Shown here in pieces: positions 20,001 to 30,031 of a stretch of DNA of 62,000 nucleotides. The DNA is taken from the NCBI GenBank assembly GCA_009746045.1, contig RPFO01000213.1, forward strand, positions 11,011,593 through 11,073,592. The letters are read 5' to 3'. The number at the start of each line of letters is the position of its first letter. The stretch's first letter is position 1. The notes beneath the pieces are model-generated. The model was not told the origin of the DNA, did no database searches, and saw nothing but the letters and a program-made list of their open reading frames with translations. The position numbers and the translations under genes are program-made. The stretch is from Mesostigma viride. Taxonomy: Eukaryota; Streptophyta; Mesostigmatophyceae; Mesostigmatales; Mesostigmataceae.

Positions 20001-23000
20001 AACGTCCAGGGTGTCGTTGTAGCTGCACGTGGCAAAGGATACGAGGTAGCTGGCCTGGACCAGGTAGCCGGTGCTACAGGAGGGGGTCGCCATATTGTCG
20101 CCCACGACCGGGATGTTGCTGGCATAACAAGCTGCGGAAGATTTAGGTATCAACCACATGTGCGCGCGTGGCACCAGGATGCCACACGAGCATCCACGTG
20201 AAGACAGGCCGAATGTGACAAGGGCCGAGTGAGGATGGTGGCAAGGGGGGTAAGTAGCAGGTAGCGAACGTTGGGGTCCAGGTCACTCCCAGACAATGCA
20301 TTTATCTTGCCAGAACATGCCCATGCACAACAACATGCACAAAATAAAGCATCATGGGAAGGCTGGCAGCACATAGTACCTGAAGTGACGTGACAGTGTG
20401 TACATCGCGTGCTAGCCACTATCGCTTGCCGCAGTTTGTGTATATTATAGTATATGCATATATACTGTCTATATGCGAAGCTTATTTATTGAGTAACGTA
20501 TAATATATATGCGAGCACGCGCACTCCTGGTGGGTGGCGTGTGTGTGCTATGCCGTATCCGCCTCAGCGCAAGAAGACTAAGATCCCAGTACAAATAACA
20601 AATAGAATCATACCATGATGGTGCCACTCATGGTAGCATTCAAGCTCCAGCTTTCATGAGCGCAAATCGCCAACTATACAATCACGGAAACTGCAATATA
20701 CTTAAAATTGTCCCATTGATACTAAATACATTACTATCCAGAAAATCACCCTGGGCGCCGGATAGTAAGGAACCACCAAGCGCCAAGGAGAGCGAAGTAT
20801 GCCAGCCGGACGGCCGTCACCGAAAGGCCCATGATTGTATCGGCAGCTGGAATTTTCTGGCGCCGGGGGCGAAATGCTTGGAAAAAGACTGAAAATACAC
20901 AATTCTGTTCCCCATGGGAAAATATACACAGCTAACACAAAAAGGGAAGTCGGAATGGTAGTATAAAATGGAAGTCGGAAATTTCCTTGCAAAGGTACAA
21001 TATAGTATCCAGGCATATGCCAATATTACAGTCGGCAATGATGGGTAACAACAAGGTCTTGTGGTGCTCACCTCTAGTGAAATTAGCCACGACCGGAGCA
21101 GCCAACACAACCGTTCCACCCGAGTAGCCCCCCACCACTGGGAACGCAAAGGTAGCATCGGCAGCAGTGTCAAGCTGTCGGACCTTGGCGAGCACGCCAT
21201 CAGGGCTCGCCCCGCCAGGCAGCCTCACCACAACCTCACTGTAGATTGCATCCGCAGGAGCCTCCGTTTGGTTTGCTGTGAATGTCCTGGGGACAGACAC
21301 GGCATTCCGCGCCACATTAAAGTACGAGGCCACATCGTCCTGTATCCACGCGGAGAGCGTCCCAGGACCGCCACTAAAGACATAGCGCTCGTACGTGACA
21401 CCCAGCAAGTAGAAGGCAAACGTCAATGAACCATCCGTCGGGCCGGAATCATCCAGACATTCATAGAAGAAGCACAGATCCTCAGCATTAGCAACACCCT
21501 TCGAGGTTGCGCCTGGCACAAAGTTGGCAGCATCCGGATTGTCACAGCCGTACCTAGCCGGAGGATCATTCTTCCCAGCATTGTACTCGATGGTGGTCAA
21601 CATGCCCATGGTGGCGTGCATGTTGAAGTGGCAGTGAATGGCCCAAACGCCAGGGTTGTCCGCAAGGAAGCAGATCTTGGTGTTCTTCAGGCTGGCCTCA
21701 GACCGCTGCTCCACCGCTGACCGGAAGCCAGTAAACAGAGGGAAGTACTCCGACAGGTCGCTGTCACTCACCATCACCGTGTCACGCATGGCACCGCCTC
21801 CCGGGATGGGAACACCGTCCAGCTCCACCACCTGGAAGTGGTGGCCGTGCATGTGGATGATGTGGTCGCCAGCCGCGCGGTTTACGATGTTGATGCACAC
21901 CGTCTCGCCCAGCTCAACCTCGATTGGAACAGGGTTGGGCAGGAAGGGCTTGTCGTTGGGCAGCACAGGGCCAGGGGGAAGCCCCATGCGGTGGTAGTTG
22001 AACGAGAACTGCAGGAAAGGGGTCTCCCGCGTGCAGTTCTCTGGGGCAACAAACGGATCGCAGGTGATCTCCGACGTCAGGTTTAGCGTCACCTCCTTCA
22101 CCGGAATGGGATTCTTGACAAACGACAGCGGGAAGAAGGCATGCAGCTTGCGCTCCAGGTCATGCGGCATGACGAGGAAGTCCACATTGGTGGCGTTGCA
22201 GCCATCAGCAGCCGTGAACTCATCCTGGTTCTCCACGGGGGGGCAGCCCTTGGTGTGGCCAACATCATACGTGCCAGGGGCCGGCACATAGGCGTCGCCA
22301 CCAACCACAAACACCACGCCCACATGCTTGCGGTCGCGGATCCATGGCAAGTTGGTCTCGTCGCAAATCAGCGGATAAGCGCCAGAGGCGTTTGGCATCG
22401 TCAGGAGAAGGTCCAGGCGCTGACCCGTGCCCACCCACAACGAATTCCTGGCATCCGTCAGGTTCACGGGGTGGACCCACTGGCCATCCACAGCAACGGC
22501 TTGGGCGGGCGCCAGAGCCCCCAGATGGCAGCGGAACAGGGACTCCACGGCGGCGTTCACCATGCGCAGGCGCACCTTGGCGCCGGCGGGCATGTGCTCC
22601 ACCCAGGGGTTGTCCAACACCCTCTTGTTGGCCAGGTAGTAGCGGAAACCACCCAGGCCGAGGTCATGCCAGGGACCCAGCGGAAAAACACCCTCCTTCA
22701 GGATCTCGGCCGCATTGCATTCCCATGGGGCAACGTGCTTGCTGGGGTCCTTGTGGTATGGGCACAGCTCCTCGAAGAACATAATCGACTCAATGGCATT
22801 GTTCAACTCGTTCACCAGAGGATAGTCCGAGGGAGGCGGCCGCTGCACCACCAAGGGGATGGCCAAGCCTTCATCGTGCCCCCAGCCATAATGCGCGTGC
22901 AAGATGTACGTTCCCGCATTCTGGGGGTGCAGCTCGTACACGTACAGATTCTCACGGTCGGCCTGGATGGGCATCGACGTCAGATAGGAGACGCCATCCA

Positions 23001-25836
23001 GGTTGTGGACAGGCGTAAGCCCATGCGCATGCATGATGGCGGGCTCATTCAGCTTGTTGCGGTAAAGCACGCGGAAGTGGGCGGTCGTGGTCGACATGAT
23101 CAACGTGCCAACATTGCTGATCGTCTTGAAATGAGGACCCTTGCCCTCCACCCGGTGCTTGCTGTAGCTGAAGCCGTTGGGCAAGGTCATGCTCTCGTGC
23201 GTCAACGTCAGCACATCCGCTCCCACCACAAGCTCGTCCTTCATGTCGGTGAAATCAGAACCCAGAGCAGGAGGCGGGCGCAGGAACCGCTGACGCAGGC
23301 CGGCAAAAGGCAGGTTATCGTCAAAGTTGGCACAGATGTTGCTGCCAGCACAGCTGCCATCATCCACCGTGGCCTCCAGGGTGAACGCCTCATCGTTGGT
23401 GTTGGTGCAGCCGCGCACAGGCTTGGGGTCACTGTCGCTGCTCGTGTACTCAACAGTGGTCATCATGCCCGACACCAGGTGCATGCTATAGTGACAGTGG
23501 AGCGCCCAAATGCCTGGGTTATCTGCCAAGAAGCAGATCTTGGTGTTCTTGAAGGGATAATTTTGAAGCGAGTTGATGTGGGTGGTCCAGTTGCGCTGCT
23601 GGCCGACGAACTGAGGGGACAGATACGAGTCGCCCACCAGCACTGTGTCGCGCATGGCTCCGCCGCCAGGGATGGGCTGCCCATCCACCTCCACGACTTG
23701 AAAGTGGTGACCATGCATGTGACTGCAAACAAAGCAACAACGTAACAAGGCTGCACAGACACCCGCGTTAGGCTTGCACATGAGCCAGATTTCAGGGACA
23801 CAGCATCCATGGGGAAATGGCTTGTAATGCGAATGTTGCAGGCCTTTCAAGGATTGAACGGTCAACGAGATGAGCGCAGGAAACAACACGGCAGAAAGGC
23901 CCACTCACATGATGTGGTCACCAGCCGCCTTGTTGACCATGTTGATGCACACCTTCTGGTTCAGCTGAACCTTGATGGGGTTGGGGTTGGGCACGAACGG
24001 CTTGTCATTGCCCAGAGGGGTCGTGAACCAGGGCTGGTCATCGAAGCCAAACCGGAATATGGGGTTCTCGGGGGTGCAGCTGGTCAAGTTGGTGGCAAAG
24101 TCGCACATGATGGTGGTGGTCAGGTTCAAGGTCAGCTCCACATCTGCGGGGCCTGCCTCCAGCGGGTAGTAGGCATGCAGCAGCTTCTCCGTGTCGTGCG
24201 TCATCTCCAAGTATGCACCTGCGCACCCGTCCGTGCCCTCGGGCACGCCCGATGCACAGCCATTGGAATGGCCGACATCGTACGTCCTTGGGGCAGGCAC
24301 ATACGCAGCACCTCCCACGACGAACACAATGCCGGCCTTCTTGCGGTCAGTGATCCAAGGCAGGCTGGTCTCTGCGCAGACCAGTGGGTAAGCGCCCGGC
24401 TCGACAGGGTTGCTGATCAAAATGTCCAGCCTCTGGGCCACGCCCAACCAGAACTCCGTCACTGGCACCGGCTGCACCCACTGGCCGTCCGCCGCCACAA
24501 TGGTGGCGATCCCCAGCGTTCCAAGCGAGCACCTGCGGCAGAAACCATTGTTGACCACACACCCATGGAATGCGTCAGCCAGGGCGCAAGGCTGCACAGC
24601 AGTGCATGGGCGCCTACGACTGCTACAGGATAGCACGAGAGATGTACAATACCGTGCCTGCAGGGCCTCTGGCAGGTGTTATCCGACATCGAGGCTAGGC
24701 AGCACGCACAGAGATATAAGGCATCCGCAAAGAAACGAAGGGTTACATACACGGTAGACTGCAAAAACATCTGAACATGCGCATGCAGCAGCAGGAATGC
24801 ACCTGCTGCAACCTGGCCGCAAGGACAACAGAACCCTTGGAGCCCAACGGCATCTTGCTTGTACCTACCGGCCATGGCAGGCATTGTCACTGAAACGACA
24901 TTGGAAACATTATTGGAAGGCAAGCAGCTCTTAATAGGAAACAGAGATGCATCAAAAGGGGACGCGATACGCCTAGTGTAGTATCACAAATGACAACCGG
25001 CCATGGCCCCCCCCCTGCGCTCCAAACGAATAAAGACCTGCCCAGAACAGTCACTCTCCGCTTGCCTCCATACACTCACTTGAGGTTCGAGTGCGTTGAC
25101 GAGCTGATCAGCCGGAGCAGAGTCTTGTTACCCGCCTCCACATGCTCCACCCATGGGTCATCCAGGGTGTGGTGGTTGACCAGGTAATGGCGGTAACCAC
25201 CCAGGCCAAGGTCGTTGTTTGGACCCGAGAAGGGGGTGCCAGCGGCAAAGATCGCCGCGGCACTGCACTCCAACTCTGGCGTCTGGAACAGATGATACGG
25301 GCATAGCTCCTCGAACCAGAACAGCGCCTGCTTGGCGGACAGCAGGTCCGCGCGGCCAGGGTAGTCCACGGGCGGGTCCCGCTCCACAATCAGAGGGACA
25401 CCGAGACCCTGGTCATGGCCCCAACCATAGTGGGAGTGGATCAAGTAGGAGCCTCCATTCTGTGGGTGGAGCTCGTACACATACAAGCTCTCACGGTTGT
25501 GGTAGATGGGCATGCCACTGATGTACGGGACACCGTCCACCGAGACCACCGGCGTCTGACCATGGGCGTGCATCATGCCCGGCCCACCGATGCCCGTGTT
25601 GCGGAAGATGATGCGGAAATTGTTGTCCGTCTTGGGGATCCAGACACCATTCACGTTGCTGACCTTCTTCCACGCCTGCCCGGCTCCCGCAAGGTACCAG
25701 CGCGAGTAGGTCTCGTTGGACACCGTGATGTTCTCCTTATCCATGGCCAGGACGGTGGATCCCAACACAGGCTTCACCGAGTACTGCTCAAAATTGCAGC
25801 CCTCCACGAAGCAGTAACCCTCAGTCTGTGCATTCC
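17091..25836 (-). CDS. Tandem multicopper oxidase (two 3-domain units) fused to a root-cap domain
   Basis: Exons (minus): 25836-25080, 24532-23909, 23722-21072, 20131-19365, 18273-18106, 17282-17091. All introns are GT-AG with matching phases, giving about 1717 residues. Unit 1 has copper motifs HAHG (~89), HSH (~133), HIIHMHGHH (~457) and HCHYSMHLVSGM (~535). Unit 2 repeats them as HAHG, HAH, HIIHMHGHH and HCHFNMHATMGM, so both trinuclear clusters and type 1 sites look complete, with Met as likely axial ligand. Each unit is followed by a GC-N/D...A-type Cys motif (RGCTNTNDEAF, YGCDNPDAANF). Next come two SEA-like segments, then a root-cap (PF06830-type) domain: DPHFVSARGDRFDF, TWMDQISVMYG, VHGILGQSF, DCRFAKF. 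Likely an extracellular or cell-surface oxidase (laccase or ferroxidase type; substrate unknown). The signal-peptide exon upstream of 25836 is unresolved. Confidence 0.88.
17667..17884. repeat. Two poly-C runs (16 and 24 nt) in the last intron
   Basis: C16 at 17667-17682 and C24 at 17861-17884, read as poly-G in the transcript of the minus-strand gene. Both are in the 823-bp intron before the last exon. G-runs of this length could form quadruplex RNA and are likely to vary in length. Confidence 0.95.
17919..17974. repeat. Short direct duplication in the last intron
   Basis: Two adjacent imperfect copies sharing TCCCGTCAATTTAAATGCTG, inside the last intron of the oxidase gene. No function is suggested. 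Confidence 0.85.
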
Positions 25837-27399
25837 CTGCATCCATTGATGGCATAAAAGGAAGCAAATGCCAAGGGCAGAAAAATGTGCAGCCAGATGT
25901 CGATTGCTTTGCAATACAACTTCAGCCCTTACTTTCCCAACCAGATATGATTGCAGGAAGCTTTTGATTGACCTGGGACAAGCAGGGAATGGTGCCTGAC
26001 AACAGAGGATTGCTGTGTCACTATTTCAGTAAGCAATTGATCATATCTCACACTGTATGCGAATTGAGACTTGAAGAATGTTTTCCTTCAAATGATGAGG
26101 TGACCTTCCAGTACTTCATGCGTTGCTAGTTGTCAAATAAGAAAAAGCCAGGCAAGGTCCAAAAAAGGTGCTGTAAATTGCAGATACTGCGAGTGAACCT
26201 ATCGTCATCGTACGCCCGATGGAGTTCGTTGCAAATGAACAGCATAGTCAAGACCGTGGACAGGATGCTTGGTCGAGTGAAAGTGATGTATGCAGATCCT
26301 AGATGCCGTTTATACCACACATTTCGTCTATCAGGATGTTCACCGCTGCTCCTAGACATGTGAGCCTGAACAAAGCCAGTAACATGGAAATGTTTAAAGC
26401 AAACTCGAGGAAGTTCAGGACATGGGATGAAGCTTTGAACGCAATGTACAAGCTGATGATCGCTAGCAGCAAAAAATGATATCGAAAACAACACGACCAC
26501 ATATCTTTCACAAAATTGCTGGGAGATTGCCTAGAATATCACGAAAAAAGCGTGGTATCGACATTTTTTCCTATCAAACACTTTGACGAACACCATGGCA
26601 CGTATTTACGGAATTCCGAAACAATGTTGCATCAATTATTGGGTCATGGCAACTGCGGCCATGATGGAAATCCACCAAAGTTCTAAGCACATGTGACCAC
26701 GTCTGCCTAAAATGACTCGAATTCAGAAGTTACCTGCTTCAAGAAGACTTCTTGAAGTACGCCCGACGAAAGCTTCTTCGAATGCGAATAGCAATGGTAA
26801 TAAGCAACTTAGGGTTAGCAGCCAGGACAATGACGAAGGCGTCATGGCTACTAGGAGCGGGACAGTCCAATGCCTCGCCAAGCCGACAGAGTCAATTAAA
26901 TCACTTCCTCAATGCCCCATGATGCCAATGGCCGCCACAACCTGTGCGGCAGGGCCGAGGGCAGAAAATTGGCCCTCGCGGAACCAAATTCCAGGTAAAT
27001 AGGTGTACGTTTATTCCAAATATAGCCAGTAGTTAATCCCTGCTAAGCCTAGGGTATCAAGATGTCAGTGGCTAAAACGGAGCCTTACTAGACCACGGAA
27101 GCCACTGGACTTCTAATGGGTTGTCATTGGGCATGTGGGTAAAGATCTTGTTTTTGCCCATGAGGTCATGAAAGATCTCAAGTGGCCCTCGCGGAACCAA
27201 ATTACGTACAGTGTAGTCGATGATCCCCGCAGTTATGATTCTGAACCCGTAGTCCGAGAATGCTCCTCTCTCCCACCCATTTACTCTCCCACCGATTTAC
27301 GACCGTCAGATGTGTGAATCCATCGGCCCGACTGACAGGTACACCCGAAAACCGCATAGATGGTACCCGACAAACGCATAGATGGATCCCGAAACCCCG
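25837..27399. other. Upstream flank of the oxidase gene, no confirmed gene
   Basis: The missing first exon or exons should lie here. A minus-strand frame starting at 26511 encodes a Met followed by basic and aromatic residues and the hydrophobic run FLLLAIISLYIAF, which would suit a signal peptide. I could not find a donor whose phase fits the acceptor at 25837-25838, so it is only a candidate. A 10-bp-arm palindrome CTTCAAGAAG-A-CTTCTTGAAG lies near 26733. A 21-bp direct repeat (26970-26990 and 27183-27203) is the only other visible structure. Confidence 0.45.
26970..27203 (+). repeat. 21-bp perfect direct repeat, 213 bp apart
   Basis: A 21-bp sequence beginning TGGCCCTCGCGGAACC occurs at 26970-26990 and 27183-27203. 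It could mark a short segmental duplication or the long target duplication of a small insertion. The sequence between shows no terminal repeat that I recognise. Confidence 0.7.
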
Positions 27400-28737
27400 A
27401 AAAACCGCATACATACACTTTTGACTTAACGCAATATACCACGAAATTCCCAGAGCGCCGCGCCACCCGTGACGGAGGGACGTTGTCCGCTGGGTCTGGG
27501 AACACTTACGGGACGATGGTGATGCATAGGTTTGGGGGGGTTATTCGCCATAGCTTGGTAATTACAACGTGCTATGAGAAAGTATCACGTGACTTTGGCG
27601 GGAAATTTTCACTCGCGCGCGCGCGTAACGAGATATGGCTGGCAGCGTGCCGTTATCAGGGAAATTTTGCGTCTCGCGGCTAGAAACGGTTTAGAATGTT
27701 GCTCAGAATGATCATGATGCGTGATTTTCGTAGGTTAGGCATGGCCAGATTTTTAGGATTGGGAAAATACAGGTAGGAAAATACTGCCTTCTTGGTCGTC
27801 AGTGTCAGACAAGTCATCGCCTACCATATGTCGATTTTCTCCTTTTTGCCCGGGCAGTCTGCGCCAGCCCCAGCATCCAGGTTTGCTACGGGATGTCCGC
27901 TGCAGCATTTGCTGCGAATGCGGACGCGTGTATAGGTAATCTTTGAACGAAACATCAACCTGGTAATAATAAAGGATGCATGCATGATGCGGCTATGGTG
28001 GCCTATGCCCGTAGAGCAACGGTATGTATGAGTTATATGGTGGTCCCGGCCAGCGGACCCCGGGCAGGACATTAACGAGCTAGGTACGGCAACGTATTTG
28101 CGTGTTGTTTGCAGCGGAATTCGTCTCCCATGCATTATATATGACGATTTTATCTTTGCATATTTCAGCAAGCTTTCATGCCTGTTGTAGAGAGTGGTAT
28201 CAGCCCTGAAAGTGCCCAGTTTATGGCATATCTTTGGAGTGATCATTCCGTTAGTGCAGGTAGGCAACGTGTTAATTGTATTCCAGCACTTTTGCCAGCA
28301 TTTTATTGCTTGTTATAATGCATTATCGTGTTGCATGTCATAGATAGCTGTTTACACGCGCGTAACCCACACACATATATGAGCACGTTATATAGAGGTA
28401 ATGGGTTATCCGGGTGGTCTGACCCAAGGAAACCCCCATTGGACTATCCAAATAAGTTGTCCAATGTTGGTATTGAGGTTCCCTACCCTCCCTGGGAAAA
28501 AAGTGGGGGGTAGACTTTTCCTTGGGGAAAAAAGATCGTCTTTTGGCCAACTTTGAGTAGAGCTATCATCCAAATGCTTTGATGAAGCCATGGTATTATT
28601 GCATATTCTGAAAGCCCTTGAAGTGTAGATACTCCTAGCATCTTGGTTGGGGGTATTTGGAGTTGTGGCCTGTGAGTTATGATTTTTTTCATTTTCAGGG
28701 GTATGAAAGTGACAAAAATTGGTCAGCGGACTATGGG
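27400..28737. mobile_element. Old copy (P2) of a TTAA-targeting, piggyBac-like element
   Basis: The right end reads ...AGCGGACTATGGG followed by TTAA (28738-28741). On the other strand this is CCCATAGTCCGCT, close to the 13-bp terminal repeat CCCATGGTCCGCC of P1 (48149-49487). The interior aligns by eye with P1 over more than 1 kb, including CGCGCGCGCG near 27617, GCATATTCTGAAAGCCCTTG near 28600 and TTATGATTTTTTTCATTTTC near 28678. The left end is not recognisable and may be diverged or truncated near 27400. No transposase frame remains. Confidence 0.7.
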
Positions 28738-28787
28738 TTAAACATGTTATCTTAATGGATTCAGTGCACGTTGTTTTCATCAGGTAC

Positions 28788-29032
28788 CTGAGTGGCGCGT
28801 ATCAAGGGGATGGCGACGCCTGTCTTCCCCACATGTTCATCGTCGGTCTCGGATGCCACGGACTTAGGCAGGCAGTGGAACATTGGAAACAGCTTGGCGG
28901 CCTTGCTGTTCAGCATACTGCGTGCTCTGCTGAGCCGCTCCTCGCATGGGATGAACCGGGGCAGGGCCTTGCGGAGGGCCTTCAATGCCTCGACTGTAAC
29001 ATGGCCCACATCGCGCATGTGCACCCAGAGTT
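28788..29032 (-). CDS. Possible isolated exon of an unknown gene
   Basis: A minus-strand 245-bp segment is open from an acceptor-like TTAATTAG to a donor-like CAG|GTACCTG. It encodes a charged, helix-like sequence (TVEALKALRKALPRF, EERLSRARSMLNSK, SETDDEHVGKTG). GC content and codon use resemble the host exons more than the A/T-rich transposon frames around it. I do not recognise the family. The neighbouring exons are absent or were displaced by insertions on both sides (P2 and gypsy G1). Confidence 0.3.
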
Positions 29033-29033
29033 C

Positions 29034-29066
29034 TAATTAATTTATACACGTAAGTGCGTCACGTGA
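29034..29066 (-). repeat. 3'-terminal signature of a half-LINE relative (relic)
   Basis: TAATTAATTTATACACGTAAG...GTCACGTG repeats the arrangement seen at the 3' end of element C (13547-13585): a TAAT tail next to a CACGT/ACGTG stem-loop. It abuts the left target duplication of gypsy G1, so G1 probably inserted just inside an old half-LINE copy. Confidence 0.5.
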
Positions 29067-29079
29067 TGGGGTGGATGGA

Positions 29080-29655
29080 TGTTACGCCGCAAGCCTCTAC
29101 CACCACCTCTACCTCTACCTGTCCTGATACTACCTAAACTAGTGAGGCCGCTTCTATTTACACCCCTAGCGAAAGACGAACGAGACGAACCAGATCTCAA
29201 TGCATTTACATATGTACTACTGTAATATGCCATAGGCCATTTAACCGAAACCCGTTTACTCCAGGAAAAGAGGAAGGAAACACAACTAAACTGCCGTGAC
29301 CCAAGCTAATATGTGTTAATTCATTTAACACACGCCGAGTGACCACACAAGGAGTGGAACGTGCATAAATGGTCACCAACGGTCCAACAGGCTCGGGCCG
29401 ACCTGGCCCTCGCCTGCAGAAACACAGAAACACAGGCAGGTGCACAGACGCACGCTGGTCCACTACATTCTACCAAAGGATAAGGACCACTAATAAAGTA
29501 CACGGCGCGGCGCCCAAAGGCACCCAGTATACCACAGTACTGTTACGAGGACAATCAGGTCCCAACTAGAACTACACGTAAACCTAGGAACAACGGAGGC
29601 CAAGGACCTAATTTACGTCCGTAACTACAACGAATTGTTACTACGCGACGTAACA
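29080..29655 (-). repeat. G1 3' LTR
   Basis: 576 bp beginning TGTTACGCCGCAAG and ending GACGTAACA (plus-strand reading). It matches 40585-41155 with few differences and, less closely, the G2 LTR at 46559-47127 in the other orientation. Confidence 0.95.
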
Positions 29656-30031
29656 CCTCCCCCCCCCCACAAAAGGTAGGGAGCCCTCTCCCTACGCCGG
29701 GAGAAGGAAACAAAAGGGGTAGGAAAAACCTAATGCACCCAGCACACACCAACACAATCGAGAGACCATCCCAGATACAAAACACCAATAGTTCACACGG
29801 TCTCCACCACCACGCCGGGTGGTGTAGGGTTAGCCAGCACCAAGCCTGGTGGGAGGTTCCCCTAACTGCCTGGACCGGAGTCCTGGCCGGGGGGGACGGC
29901 ACTGGGCAGGACACACAGAGTAAACTCATCAGCGCTAAGGACCAAGAACAGCCAACCAACTGGCCAGAATATGAGGGCGACTCTATATACCGGAGGGACA
30001 ACACCCTCAGGTCGGGCCTAAGGCCCTCTAT
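29656..30031 (-). other. G1 3' untranslated region with polypurine tract
   Basis: Between the 3' ORF stop and the LTR. 29656-29668 is a C-rich run (G-rich on the coding strand) that serves as the likely polypurine tract for plus-strand priming. No further frame is seen. Confidence 0.8.

Noticed and set aside
22141-23745. 534-codon plus-strand ORF
   Set aside because: Antisense shadow of the GC-rich multicopper oxidase exon; no family features.
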